The notes beneath the pieces are model-generated. The model had not been told where the DNA came from and made no database searches. It saw only the letters and a list, made by a program, of their open reading frames with translations. A stretch of 64,000 bases of DNA from Aquila chrysaetos chrysaetos (lineage: Eukaryota; Chordata; Aves; Accipitriformes; Accipitridae), in contig NC_044027.1 of NCBI RefSeq assembly GCF_900496995.4, forward strand, positions 9,324,743 through 9,388,742, written 5' to 3'. Every line of letters starts with the position of its first letter. Position 1 is the first letter of the stretch. Positions 39,510 to 57,490 of this stretch are shown piece after piece. The position numbers and the translations under genes are program-made.

Positions 39510-41430
39510 GTCACACGAGCTGCTTTAAATGCCTGTGGAGACCGTGCAGGCAGGGATGGAAACCCCGAGCCCACCAGTGTTTCCTTCACCTGCGTGCACC
39601 CGGATACAGCGGGGAGGTAAAACACTGCCTCTGCGGAAGGATCTTCTGGGCATCTCTTGACTTAGTAATCTTAAAAATGGAGACATAGAATGTGTTCATT
39701 TAAATCTTTAGCCCTATAAGTTGCCGACCCCACCAAGGAGAAGGCATTGGGGAGCCTCAGGTTAGTGTTTTACAGGCCTGTGTGAATAAAGGCAGTGGGT
39801 GCCCCAGGCAATGCTTCCCCAAGACGCTGCTCTGTCCTTTCCCAGGAAGGCCAGGAAAGAAGCCCCCCATGTCCGTTAAAGTCACCTAGTCCCAGCTGTT
39901 TCACAGAGATGGCTGTGCAGCTGGGACGTGGATTGGGCCCTTAGCAGGGAACGGCTGCAAACCTGGATGCAGTAGAACGTCCTGGGCACGCAGACATGGA
40001 ACAATATCCCATGTTTCCTGATGGAGCAGATTTTCCTCTACACTTAGCACTTCCATGCAGCTCTGGGGAGTGTGTCACCCCAGCTGTGCCAGTTTGTCAC
40101 CCCAAGATGGAGTTTCGGGTAGCTGCCAGCAACGTTTGTTGCTTGGATTAAAGGTCACCAAGTATTTCCTTATAGATGGTGTCACATAAAAATCAGGTAT
40201 ATTGATTTCTGACAGACTAACCAGCACATACCTGGATTTACAACAGTGATTTGTACTGCTGTCAGCTGGCTGTGCACATAATGGAAGGTGAGATAATGCA
40301 GAGCCCCAGAAAGGAGGAGTCTAGCATGCAGTGAGGTGACCTGAACGAAGCAAGTTCTGAAAACCAAAGCAGCTTGTTGGTGTTTAAGTCTGCTGCCTCC
40401 AGCCTGGGGAAAGAGGCAGAGCAGGGTGCCAGCAGCTCTGAGGCCTGCACCAGAATTCAGAGAATGGGACTGGAGGCTCTCTGCTCCTCGCTGGGACTGT
40501 TCTATACCACCTTCCAGCACAGCAACCAGTTACATTTTCCAGTGTCTCAAGCAATGCTCCAAACCAGACTTGTTACATCCATGCTTCATCTGTTGTAGGT
40601 GCATCACATTTCAGGTCAGGCTGGGGAAACGTACAGAACATAAAACGTTTCAAGCTGTCCATCAAACTGAAAAGAGCCACAGTCTGGCCTAGAGCAGAGC
40701 CACTTTTCCAGTCTTAACACCACATAAAATTATCAGGGATCACTCTGCTATTCAGGCATTCCCAGCCCTGCCCCAGGTCTGACAGGGAAACATCTTGGGA
40801 CATTCCAGATGTCCTTCTGTTGCACAGGGGAAGAAAAACCAACTCGGCCCCTCATTTCTCTTGCATGGATGAGCACAATCTAGAGTAAAACTCTAAGGGG
40901 GAGACTGGTATTCCATACTGCACACAGACACCTTCCATGCGCCAAGGGGGCTCATTATTACAGCTCCCTAAAACTCTTGGCTTTTGACCCCTCCCTCTGC
41001 GGGGGAAAGCAGATCTAGGAAGCACCAATTCCTCTCTCCATCTCGGCTTTCCCCACACTCTGCAAAGCATAACTGGACTGAAACAAACAGCAATTCATGC
41101 AGCAGTGACTTCCCACATTCCCCTTCCAGCAGCTTCAGGGTTTATTGCTCACGGTGGGGGCAGGCCCAGAGGACGCTGCTCCTTGCTCCCATCCCCAGCC
41201 ACCTGAAAATGGACACTCAGGCCGTCACAGCAGGCACAGAAGAGTCATGCCAGAGAAAAGGGGCTGGGGAAGGCCAGGCTGGAGTTGCCTGGCTGCAGGG
41301 CCTCTTGCTAATAAAAGCAGGCACTTACTCTTGGAGTTACTTCCTGAATGCTGCAGTAAGAGCCGCCAGCCTCCACTTCAGCTGCAGTCTCTGCATGGAG
41401 GGTTGTTTCCAAAACACACATCCACCACAG
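39510..41430. other. Gap between convergent CDC26 and SLC31A1
   Basis: No gene or clear repeat is seen. Plus-strand AATAAA copies at 39785 and 41310 are the only notable signals. The right edge is set by the probable distal poly(A) signal of SLC31A1 at 41446-41451. Confidence 0.5.
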
Positions 41431-41445
41431 TAAAATGCAATCTAT

Positions 41446-41451
41446 TTTATT
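41446..41451 (-). terminator. Probable distal poly(A) signal of SLC31A1
   Basis: Plus-strand TTTATT, AATAAA on the minus strand, lies 3.75 kb after the SLC31A1 stop. Proximal candidates of the same type are at 44382-44387 and 43272-43277. As I recall, mammalian SLC31A1 also has a multi-kilobase 3' UTR, which favours use of a distal site. Confidence 0.5.
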
Positions 41452-44400
41452 GGTTAATTATATACAGGAGATTCTTGATATTCACAGTAATATTAGACAA
41501 GTTACCTCCACAAAGAGCAAGAGTAAAAACAAAAATTACAGTCCACTGTAAACAAAACTAAAAATCCTGCTGGATTTGGTGGGACTGGCTCCAAACTGAA
41601 AAGGCACTCAAAGGAAAACAACAAAAGCCAGCTGATGAACGGAGGCTGGATACTTTGTGCACTTCTTCCAAGATGATAATCAAGAGGCACAGCATGTGGA
41701 GACCAAACATCAGGGTACAAAGACACAGGACATCACATTCCAAGCACGCTACATGTGTGTTGACATATGAATTTAACTGACTAAAGTCTCATAATCATTA
41801 GAGCCCTCACCTCCCTCTGAGCACTACTTAATGCGAGTTCAGTGTTATCAGGACAACTTTAAATACAGCCAGCAGAAAGGCTGGGACTGTACCAAAAGCA
41901 GTCAGTAGAAGTCATCAGTAGGGAGGCCAGGTTTTTCTCTGACTCTGGCAAAGCGCACAGCAACCTGGGCCAAGAACACAGCAGCTGGTGGCCTCAGGGG
42001 GACCAGGGGAAGGCTGGGACACAGGGAGGTAGGTGGCTTCTCTGGATTGTCAATATTGAACCAGAAGAAAGCATGGCCAAAGCTGGCAGGGAGACAAGGA
42101 CTGGAAACGTCCCTTTCTCAGTTGTGCCTCACTGCATCAGTGAGCTCCAAAGCAGACAGGACACAGCCCTCCATCTTCTCTCCTTAACCACCTTCCCTTC
42201 AGATCTTCCCTTGTGCTCTGCTCCCCAAAGCCCAGCCTGGGCTCCCATTTCTAAGTTGGGTACAGCCAAGCGCTCAAACCATCATTCTTACAGGCTGCTG
42301 GAAGGTAGCTGGGGCGCTTGCTAGACACTTGGGAGACTTCTGCCCAGGTTCCTGCTCCCCAAGTGACCACTGCTAAGTCAGCATCACTTCCCTCTCTGCA
42401 CACTGGAGAAAGCTGTGTGCCCTCTCTCGTATAAGCATGGGCAGGAGATGACCCTTTGAAGACAGAGGTAGTCATCCTCAGGGGGAACCAGCTTCAAGGG
42501 CACAGATGCTACACACAGAATGAGGCAGAAAAGCTAACAAGAGAACCAAATTTATATTGTAAAAGCTACAGCTATTGCCTAATCTCCAAGTCATCCATCT
42601 CTGATCACTTGAATCAGAGAATTAGTCTGGTCACTTGAATACAGGACAGGTGGCTAAAAGGTGGTAACAAGAAGATCAGGCCAAGCAGAGGTTCTGTTTT
42701 AGAGAAAGACACAGCAAGAGGTATATGAAGTAACTAGTGTCATCACGCAAAGCCACTCATAACTATACCCTATAATCACACATCCCTGTAACAGCAACAA
42801 CTCCCGCTGGTTCAAGAGAAGTTGATGAGAGCGGTGTTGGCAATGTCAGCTCCGAACTCCTTCAGGGATCAAGCCCCTGCAGTGTAAAGCTTTCAAAACA
42901 TAAACAACCGTCTCCAGCACTTAATTGCTTCAATTTTGTCTGACAAACACTTAAGATTTCCTCACAGCTCTCTCGCAGGGATCAGAAGGGTCTGTTTTCC
43001 ACTCTCACAGAGGGGCATGATTGCCTTGAGGACACAGAAGATTTTTACCTTTGTGACAGATGCAGAGAGAGGGCATCAGTATGTCCTTCTGCAGTCTGTT
43101 GCAGACTTAACTGCCTTCAAGGATCAGACTGGGGAAGATCTTTTCCTATCTCCCATCAGGAGGTGGCTAGAATTTTTCCATGAAAATAACTTTGCCTTTT
43201 TCATCCAGATGCAAATTTGCTACAGAAAAAAAGCTCTTTAGAAGCCTACGCCTGCTTTTAACTCATCTCGTTTTATTCTGTATTTGCACTGCCCAAAGAA
43301 AACAGGATGTCCAAATAAATAGCTGGCATCAACCCAGGACAGTTGACTGTACGTGGTGCAATTCAAGATGCTGGTAGCAGTAGTAACAGATTTCCTGCTG
43401 CCTTTCAAAGAGGGTGGTAGGGCGAGGGTGGGCTCTGTGCTGATGTAGTAGCACCAGCACCATGAAGAACACACATACACAGGGATGGCCCTCGCCCTGT
43501 AAGGCTTACGGGGTAAAGAAATGTAATTCCTCTTCACAAAGATCAGCTTTCCTTACACAGCTACTGCTAACAGTGTGACTAGTAGCAACTCCAGAGAAAA
43601 AACTGCTACTGCATGTGCCCAGATACTCTCATCTCAAAAGGACTCCCTGTTCTCATGGCACATCCCAGATACCAGTCCCAGTCTGAAAGCGGTGCCTGTT
43701 TTTCAGTGCCCTTCTGAAAATCCCACCATCCTCCCTTTCAGCCAGTTACAGGCACAAATTGGGCATGCTGAGTAGAATGAAGACTCCAGCTTTGCACCAT
43801 ACTCCGCACAAAATTCCCTAGAACAATAAGCAGTTTAATAATGAAGTGCTGAACCAAAACTGCTCCCTAGAAAGCCCAAAGCATGTTCTGGGCATCACAC
43901 ATGCAGGAAGCTGGTTTTGCCTGTGTCACAGCCTGTCTTGCCTGTAAAATGCATAGAGCTCAGAGCACTGAATGGGAAGTTCTTTACTGCGCTACAATAC
44001 TTGTCAATCACTGGCACTGATAACGCTTGCACCTCCAAGCTAACATGGTCACAGCATGATTATTAAGACAAAGAGCAGTCATCTGGGTCAGGAATACTTT
44101 TTCATCAGCCTAAGCTGCTCCTAATTTCATCTGAGAAGAGACTGAAGGCTGCTGTAGTTCTATCTTTTCCTTCTTCTCTTGCCAAATCTCTCCTTTACAG
44201 GAACATGGTTGTTTTACTTCTCTCATCTCAATCATGGAATGCCCTCAGACATTGTAACCTTTAGTGTCATGAAATCATTATTTAGCTCTTGCCTCGTTTA
44301 GAGCTATTTTTAGTAAACTGGAAGTCTAGCTCTAGATCCATCCAGGTGCAATTCAACATGAAGTAAATGCGGGTTCAATGGTTTATTTAAAATCTTTTTT

Positions 44401-45201
44401 CCCTGTAAAAACGCAATTGTTGTCCTGCATCTACTCCATATATTTCCATGATTGGGAAGAGAAAGCAGCCAAACCCAAATATTATCACTTGAAGCTGAGT
44501 AAAGCTGCTGGATACATCAGAAGATTAACAACACTCATCATGCTCTGATGGGCTTGGAGGACAGACTCATCTGGAACCCTTCTGAAGCACATGGGTCACA
44601 TATTTATGTCAAAGTACTCCCTTGCCAGGACACACCTGAGCATGTCTGATGTGCAGCACCAAATCTTCCTCAGAGGCTGACTCCTTCTGCATCAGAAGGT
44701 GTCACTGGCCCCAAAATCCAGGGAGATCTCCTCCCCTGGCACTATGTACATATTGAAAAAAAAGTAAAATTAAAATAGCCATTTGTGCATGTAGGCTCTA
44801 TTGGCAACTTTGATCTTTACCTACTGTTCATAAAACCCTCACAGATAAGCATTTGCAATTTAAAAATAAAATGTTTTTTGTTTGTTTGTTTTAAAGAATA
44901 ATTTCTACACTTCTGTCAGCCAACTGATTTCAATCACGGCATAATCTAAGAATAAAGCAAATCCTAGCCAAGAATGGCTACCACGGCACCCTCAAGAGCC
45001 AACCCTGCTGCCAGCCTGCAGCAAGGGGGAGCAGCATATCCCAACTCCTCACATCCCTACACCCCAGCTAGGAATTTGTCGTGAATTCCAGTTGATTTTC
45101 TTTATATTGTTTGTCTTTTAGCTTAGGAATGATCCAGTCCTTGTGATGGCTGCACTTCAAGAGAGCAGTGGGGAGGAGAGGCTTCTGGGCAGCATCTGGC
45201 G
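41452..45201 (-). other. Probable long 3' UTR of SLC31A1
   Basis: About 3.75 kb of non-coding sequence lies between the SLC31A1 stop and the distal minus-strand AATAAA. No exon of another gene and no clear CR1 element is present, which fits a retained 3' UTR. Alternative poly(A) signals inside it would allow shorter forms. The extent is inferred. Confidence 0.45.
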
Positions 45202-49510
<4,309 letters not shown>

Positions 49511-50591
49511 CTTTACAACAGAGATATTCAAAAGGCACGTAGAAAAGTGGGACCCTGAAAAACAAAACAAAACAAAGCACTTTTCTAAACAGAATATGGT
49601 TTCTCTACTGCTATTGCAAGAGAAAATACTCTAAGCCACTGAGAACTACTGCCTTTGGATAAACTTGTGGAGCATCCTCATGGTTCTGCACTCTGACTAC
49701 AGAGAACACACAGCAAAGCCAGCAGGACAGTTTAAAGGAGGTGTGTCCCTCTGAGCTTTACATCATTGTATTGCTGTACCATCCTAAACATTCTTGCCAG
49801 AAAGGCAGCCTAATCTGATTGAGGTAGCACATGGGGACAAGTGCTCAGCATAAAGGAACATTTCTTATCTGTAAGAGGAAAAAACCCATCTCTTCTCAAT
49901 TGCAGTCATGCAAGAGGCAAGCCCCATTTTAAATTGCATATACTAAAGGATCAGATTACAATATTTCTCTTAATTGACAGTTATGCATTTTATTGGGAAC
50001 ATGTTTAACAAAGAAATTACGTTAGGTGGTACAAGACCTATCACCAGGCAAAGGTCTGCAATAGCCACGGGCAATCCAGTTTCATTTCCATGAGCTTTAC
50101 ATTGTCACATCTACCCTCTAATCACATTACACACAATGAGAGAAACACTCAAAAGGCTGCCAGTCCAAATCCCTAATCTGGTTACTGCAAATCAGGTATG
50201 TCTGGACACACTACATTAAAAATAAAAATACACCTTGTGGTTAAATGTGGACATGGCTTCTGCACTCTGCACCCTAGCACAACTTGGCATGGAATCAGGG
50301 ACAATTTCTGGCGTGAAATGAAAAGTCACCAGGTGGAAACAGCAACAGGAGAGAAAACAACCTGGGAATACCAGTCAGTCCTGAAATGACAGCATCTGTC
50401 AGCATGACAGAGCCAGGCAAAGGCAACCCTAGTATAGTCCAGGTGAGATACCACTAAAGATAGGTAAGTACCGACACTGCTGCACTAGACACTCTCTGGA
50501 ATGTTGTGTACCCTCCCAGTCTAGTCCGGCACTCAAGTAAAACCAAGTGAAATAAAAAACAAAGTACAGATACTTTCTCAAATTAAAGTTT

Positions 50592-50607
50592 AAAAAAAAA
50601 AAAAAAA
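50592..50607 (+). repeat. A16 tract
   Basis: Sixteen adenines follow attaaagttt on the plus strand. No retrocopy body is recognisable to its left. Confidence 0.85.
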
Positions 50608-53600
50608 GATGAGACATACTTCCTTCCAGACAAATCATCAGGAGTGTTTACAACTGGGAAAAAAGAGCTTTTTAAGCTAAAAGACAATATGGTGTTTGAA
50701 CAGTTAGGTAAGAATATATTTAGATTGGAAAGGGGAAATGAAACTCTAGAAGAGCTTTCTAAACTGAAAACAGCACTAGCAAACAAAACCCCAAATGGCA
50801 ACCAGTTGGTGGTGGAGCTGGTTCAGTCTGTGACAGTGACCTTATGACACAGCTGTGCAGGAATCACTGGTGGACCAGAACACGACTGCCAGTGCAGCCT
50901 TGCAGAGCATCAGTGACAGGGGGTGATCTCAAAAGCCTTTGGAGTTAAATTAAAAAGAGCAAGGAGAGAAGTTAAAGATTTGGGGAAGATAAGGAAACTT
51001 AAGTCAGCAGTGCTGGGGAAGAACTCAAGAGAAAGAATTAATACACCCCACGAACACTGAAATTAAATAATGTAAGTAAGCACCTGTATGCACCCCAGTC
51101 AGCTGGTATAAGCTACACCAGCAATACACAGCTCAGGTATTTTCTGCATCTCTGTGCAGATGAATTTATTGCATTAGACAACTTCACAATAATTCCCCTG
51201 GAAAGTTAACCTGTGATATAATCTAATGACACTAGCTAAAACCAGAATGTATTCCCTGTCCATATTTCTGCTAATATTTTTTAGCCCACTCCGCCCCCAA
51301 TTTGTGCGTGAATATTAAGACTAGAAAAACAGCTCAGAAAAATGTTCGGGGGAGGAAAAAAAGAGAGACACTAATGCAAGAAGCAGCTCACCTGACACAG
51401 AAAAGCATTACCAAAGGATACCTGCAGAACAAATGGTGTGATTTTCATATAGCGTAGCTTTGAAGATTATACTGTTCCAGACATGAAATGTTTAAGTGCT
51501 AGAACTGAAGTCCCAAAACACAAACACTTGGGAAAGGAATCCTCTGCCAAGACACACAAACTTCAAATTGCCTTTTGCAGCAGGGAGGGAAGAAGAACAG
51601 CCAAAGTGCTTTACACTACAGGATCAAAGATAAGTGTGCTGCAAGAGGAAAGAAGCAACGTAAGAACCTCCCCTGTCCCCAGCCAAAATCTCATCTCCTT
51701 CCTCTTCTTTCAGTTGACTGATACATTGCTTTTGCTTTGGATGCAATATTCTCGCTAGTGACTACTGTTCAATTTGATTACTTATTCATTTTAGGATTTC
51801 ATGCTCCTGCCAAACCCTGCAGGTTCCAATACGCTCCACAGAAGACCTGGCTGTTTACAGATTAGAAACTGCCTTTGTGGTGGGGTTGTGTCCAACTTCT
51901 CACTAATTTACCATCACTGGTCTTCAGAAAAGGAGAAACAGGGGATGTGTTCTCTAGATATTTACAGTGTATTAACAAACAACAAGGTCAAGTATTCACA
52001 AGAGGCTGCATGTGGATGGGCAGGGTCTTGGTATAGGTTACAAAGAGCATGCTTGATGCTCACTTGTGTAGCTCCTTCCCACCCTGCTATACTAGCACTC
52101 CAGTGTCAAACCCAACCCCCTACTGCAGTTACCCAACACTGAAAGACATTTTAAGAGATCCTGAAAAGGATGGGATATTAAGGAGCACAAGAGGAAATAA
52201 CCTAAACTGAGGCACTTCAGCTGTCTTTTGTGTTACTAAAGGTAACCAACACGTGGATAAATTTCTGTTTAAAAATAAATCACTTCCAGTGGAACACCCC
52301 AGTACAATCAGTCTCTGAGTTACAACTTAGGAGGTCTCTATGTGTGCCTTGGGGTAAAAAACAGTATCTAGGGCAGCAGCAGTAACAGGTTAATGGCTGT
52401 CTAATTTTTCACACTGCAAGTCTCTGGTTTGCTTGTGCAGACTCTTAAGAAACAAGCTGAAAGCTGACTGATATGGAGCTGTATGTATCACGAAAAGAAG
52501 GGTGCTGTTTTTAAAAAGGCTAACTCCATACCTGGAGGAAAAAGTCCAACACATAAGTTTCTATTATCGCAAATTCTTTAAATATGTTTAGTCTTGTACA
52601 AACCCAGCAGTTCAGCAGCAGGTATTTTTGTCTGAACGGGTGACTTGATCTCTTGACTGCTGCCTGCTCCACATGTTTGCACAGAAAGAGAGGCATTGGA
52701 GTGTATTACTGAGCGCGCCCTGGATAGGGAATCTGGAACAGACTGTGGCTGCAGCAGGCTCAGATATTTCAAAGCATTTGCACACCTGAAGGGCACAGAC
52801 TTCATGGTGCACCTGCCCCAATGCTGCACTGTTACCAGGGATGCACGCACACAAGGAATTTTTTGTACCCTGCAGTAGCCTACCACATAAGAAAACAAAC
52901 AGGGTGGGACAGGAGAGAGGAATGAGGAAATTCTCTCCAGGGCTTGTTTCTTTCCCTCTCAGTGCTGTCACCCCAGGTCAGAGGAGCCATAGCCTCCATT
53001 TCATGACACCTCAAATTCTTAAGGAAAACAGCAAGACTCAGAGCTACACACAGCACTTCTCTTACTTTAAGCCATCAACTTGGAGCAGGACTGACCTCAG
53101 CACATAGGTAGGCTCTGTTCAGATAGAGGTTTCTATCCCGCCGCTGCAATGCCACCTCAGCAGCTCAGCAAACCAAGCTGGTTCAGGGAGATGTGCAGCC
53201 AGGAGCAGGATCTGACAACAACAAACTGTTAGCTCAAGTTTAGCATTAGGACTTACTTTCACCCTCCACCAACATTTAACCAGTGCTGCCTCATCTCACA
53301 CATACAAGGAAGCCATGTTCACAAGTCTAGGGCACAGAGAAGGGGAGGAAAGAGAGGTATCTTATGCCAGTGCACAACAGAAACAACAGGTAAACGAGCT
53401 GGACCTGCTGAGATGCCAAACACAAAGCAGTCTTCTCAAGCAGGTCTCAGCCATGAGATGACTGCCATTATACCTAACCTCCACCACAGTTTCCCAATCT
53501 ATTGCTTTTGCCCTGTTAATCCAGAATCCTGCCACTCCAGAGTTTTTCCTGTGGCAAACAGCCTTCCAGACACCCAAGGGAGATACACCTTTTCATGCAG

Positions 53601-54433
53601 AAACACGGGACATGCAGAAACAGGACAGACTATGGGAAGGATCTGCCAAGCTCCCAGAAAGTATTTTACAAATCAGCTCAGTCTGACACACAGTGTGCAA
53701 ACAGAGGTTCCTTAAAGCCACATTCAAAAGGAATGATGCCCCTTTCCAAATCAGAAGTCTAACAGGATTAGCAATGGAGCCTTAAATCAATGCCCATTAG
53801 AGCAGCAAACTCTTCCCTTCAAAACAGTGCCTCATCTTTCCCATGCCAGCTCTGAAAAAGCAAGAAATAAAACTAATTCCACTGCCTCTGCCCAAAAGGA
53901 CCGGAGCCTTAAAAAAACACCTCTTCAGTCTCCTTTACACTAGTTACTTGTTCAACAGAGGCAGTGCTTGCTGCAGTGGCCCAGCACACAGTGGCAGCAA
54001 GCACGCCAGCCATGCCGAAAGGGCTGGCTGCTGCACAGAAGCCTCCAGACTTGTGTCTCAGCACAGCTGGAGTGATTCTTACCTAAGGTCCTTCCACCAA
54101 TGCTTTTGGCAGCAAGAACAGGGTCAGGCAGTCCCTCTTTTCTCCTGAAGAAGTGAAAAAGACCTGGTAAGATTTACTAAGAATTAAAATGAAAGCTCCT
54201 GAGAGAAATCCAAGGGGAAAAGATTAAAAATAGCAAGTTGGAAAGGCAAAGATCTCTTGCTTGCACATCACATACATCTCAGTCCTGCATGACACAAAGG
54301 AATGCTACATATAAAACACATGAGTAATGGAAAAGGCAACCACCAAAAGTTATCAGTGCTCTACTTACAGCCGTCCAGCTGGCAGACTATTTGAGCTTCA
54401 CAGGCTCTGAGCTTGTGGTCTCAAGCCCAATCC

Positions 54434-54459
54434 TTTTTTTTTTTTTTTTTTTTTTTTTT
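54434..54459 (+). repeat. T26 tract (A26 on the minus strand)
   Basis: Twenty-six thymines lie 99 bp beyond the stop of the unassigned minus-strand ORF at 54559. Read on the minus strand this is an A tail following an ORF and a short 3' UTR, which would fit a retroposed mRNA. A target-site duplication was looked for and not found. Confidence 0.9.
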
Positions 54460-54558
54460 AAAGTGCTGTAAATGGAGGTGGGAGGGGAAGCAGGGAGTCT
54501 GCAGACACTACAGCACTGTTCACTGCCTCTAACTGTGGTCTCCACTGAATGGTCTGAG

Positions 54559-54981
54559 CTAGTCATCATGAGGCTTAAGCACTGCTTCTAGTTTATTCAA
54601 TTTCCTGGCAAACTTGACAATTTTAACTGCTTCCTTTCCAAATGGGTGGATTTGCTGTAACTCCTCCAGGATCCTAGCCTTAGCTCCAGAGCTGCTTAAA
54701 GGCACAGCAGAGGGACAGACCAATTCTACCTGTTCACGCTGCAGGAGTATCCAGCAACAGCAGCCAGAGCCCTCCTGGGTCAAGCTATACAGACACACTT
54801 TAAAGATATTGGGAACAAATAGATCATTCTTCAGTAAGGTAATATAATGTGTTTTACAAGATATACACTGTCGTTCTCCAATGCCAAAATTCCCCTCAGA
54901 GCTCTCCCAAACAACTTCAGCAACACCAGGCTGGAACTCAGACACACAAGGAGGGACTGTGCTGTGCCCAGCACACCTCAT
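54559..54981 (-). CDS. Unassigned open reading frame, possible retrocopy or terminal exon
   Basis: I do not recognise this protein. The ORF is 140 codons from ATG 54981, and the frame is open upstream to 55041 (160 codons). It has a coding look: G-rich first codon positions, common CTG/CAG/GAG codons, and a mixed hydrophobic/charged pattern with a CISC pair and a basic C-terminus (KIVKFARKLNKLEAVLKP). A possible acceptor ctattcag lies upstream near 55020. After the stop there are 99 bp and then an A26 tract. It could be the end of a retroposed mRNA, a terminal exon of an unknown gene nested in the SLC31A1 intron, or chance: an open frame of this length is not very rare in 64 kb. Confidence 0.3.
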   Translation of the reverse strand: MRCAGHSTVPPCVSEFQPGVAEVVWESSEGNFGIGERQCISCKTHYITLLKNDLFVPNIFKVCLYSLTQEGSGCCCWILLQREQVELVCPSAVPLSSSGAKARILEELQQIHPFGKEAVKIVKFARKLNKLEAVLKPHDD

Positions 54982-56433
54982 AATTGCACACCTCTGTTTT
55001 TCCCTTGCACAACTCCTGAATAGGGAGCTTTTAGTGCTATATTAAGAATTTAAGGCATGTTTGCAAGGTCACAGCAAAACTGTGTGGCTTGGCCTGGTAC
55101 TGCGTCACTACCTTAGAGTCCCAACCAAAAGCCTTTACCGGAAGTTTAAGGCTTCCTAAAAGCTCGACACACTAGAAGGGGTTCAGATAAAGAGCAAGAA
55201 AGAGAAGGAAGCAGCTCAGGAGAGGAGTTCTGATACATTTTGAGGGTTAGGTTGTCAGGCCGCATTAGTTTGTATTTCCTGGGTTTTGTCCATGACCAGA
55301 GAAGCTTGCAAATCGGTTCAAGCCAGATCAGTGGAGTCAAGCAGAAAAACACACTGTATGACAGAGGGCACAGTCTCCCTCTCCACCTGTAAGCAGAAGG
55401 GATACAGCTGAGCTATTTATACAGATGGGTTTCAGAAGCTTTTGAATGAAGAAGACAGGTACTCTGGAGGATGTCCAGCTTGAAATGCCAGAGGGTAGAG
55501 AGCAGGGAGTGGAGAATGATGGGCAAAAAAAGGGCTGAGCAGGGCTACGGACAACATCTTGTGTTCAGCTTCGAAAGGGGACGGTGTCTGGGCAGACTGC
55601 GACATGCAGAGGTGGAAGCAGTCAGCAGGGAGGTTAGAAGGAGACGCAGCCAAGCTGGTAGCATGTAGAGACCAGCTCTTCGGCAACTATCATGCACATT
55701 ACAAGCAGAAGAATGGGCTTTTAAAAATAACCTACAGGGCTGTTAGTTTTTCATGAGAGGAGTAAGCCACACAGGAGAACTGATCCTCTGTCATCACCCC
55801 CATCAAGGATCCCCGGCTGGAGCCTTTAAGCACAGTTGTGGATGCTGAAGGTGACAGCAGAGAACACGGCATATCAAAAACACTCCATTGTTCATGACCC
55901 ATGCCCACAACTGACAGTATTTGCCCACGCTGAGATAGACCCTTTCTTAAGGCAACCCTGACAAACCGTAGAGGCAGGATATGGGGAGAGAGTGGAGCAA
56001 AGCCTCATGCCACCCACGCAGGGAGGTTTAGGGGTGAAGGATTAAGCCAGAGTTCAGTTCAGGTTCTCTGTAGCACAGCCAGATCACACAGTTGGGGCCA
56101 ATAATTACAGTCTGCAAGTACATGCCCCTTCCTCAGTGCCTGGGGGAACTCACGGGGGGTCTGCAGGTCTTTGCAAAGATCACAAGAGCGCCCTGCCAAG
56201 TGGAGTCATTTTGCTGTTTTCTCACACTTATGCGAGCTGCAAACCTCCATTCTTCAGAGCTCCTGGTTGCCACCGTTTGCTTCTTTTATTCTTACCAAAT
56301 CCTTGTGTTTCGTTCCCACATTCCACACTTGTACCAATGCACGTTTGTCCCTGTCCTTATAGGGCTGCTCTGTCCCCAAGAGACAGGTTGCACCCTCCAT
56401 ATGTAACTATTGCATAGCACTTGTGGACGTAGC

Positions 56434-56455
56434 AAAAAAAAAAAAAAAAAAAAAA
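56434..56455 (+). repeat. A22 tract
   Basis: Twenty-two adenines lie on the plus strand. The sequence before it carries no recognised gene or SINE. Confidence 0.88.
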
Positions 56456-57433
56456 GTGGTCCAATTTCAGACTACAGATTCCAGTTGAGATGCTGGCTCA
56501 CACAGGCTTCCTGGAGTTGCACAACATGATTTGGCAGGTCAGCACAGTTATATACATTAATCAACTTTTAATTAAAATGAAGATTAAAAGAAGTTGATAA
56601 AAGTATCAGCATTGGTTCAACTCGTAAGGTCCTGTCCTTTGCTTTGAACCAAAGCAAGACTCAGCTATGCAACTAAGGCAAAGCTGGTGACATTCACTTA
56701 GCACAATCTCCATTACTAGAGGAGGGGCCAGAGCTCTTCCTCTCAGCATGGCTACAATCACAGCCCTTTGATGGAGTTTATTTTCATAGCGAACTTGTCT
56801 GGTCACCTTCTGTTAGACACCCTGCTTGATCTGCTTCCCTAGAAGGGGACGGCCACTCCTAATCTTCCAGCTTCTGCAGACTCCTCAGGAAATCTCTGAA
56901 TCTTTGAACAAGAGAAAAAAAAATAACTAAGGACAGACTGTTCTTTACAGGACAATGCACTGAACTTCATGAAGCGGAGCATCATGCCAGCCCATGTCAT
57001 TACTAACAGGCCCAATGAAGTGAAAGGCAGCAGAAAACAAGCTTGCAGAGCAGAAAACCTAAGACTGTAAGACTGATAACACTGGAGGAGAGGCTGAGAA
57101 ATGGTGGCAAGAGATGTGTACAGACAGAAAAAATAATGGTGAGTTAGGTAGGCTGAGCGACAAACAGATTCCTCTCCGGACAAGGTTTTTGCTCAGCCAT
57201 ACTGAAACTACAGGAGATGGAAAAGAAATAAATGAACAATACTCCTGAGAAACATGGCAAAACTGAGGAGTCCTTGCCAATGTTTTCCTGGCTATAACCT
57301 CATTTCTGCTGGAGAAGTCTGACACAGCCCAGGTTCAAGCACCTGGAACACACATAAAGCTTTGCATTGAGATCCAAGAGTGAGCCTCTACTCTCTCACA
57401 AAGGGTCGCAAACTCCATCAGGCTACAACCTGG

Positions 57434-57490
57434 CAGTTAGACTAGATGATTGTTATAGGTCCCTTCCAACTATTCTATTCTATTCTACTC
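57434..57490 (+). mobile_element. CR1 LINE 3' tip, plus orientation
   Basis: The phrases gttagactagatgatt and aggtcccttccaactattc are the terminal part of CR1, followed by several TATTC units in place of its usual 8 bp terminal repeats. Only about 55 bp remain, so this is a severely 5'-truncated copy. Confidence 0.8.
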
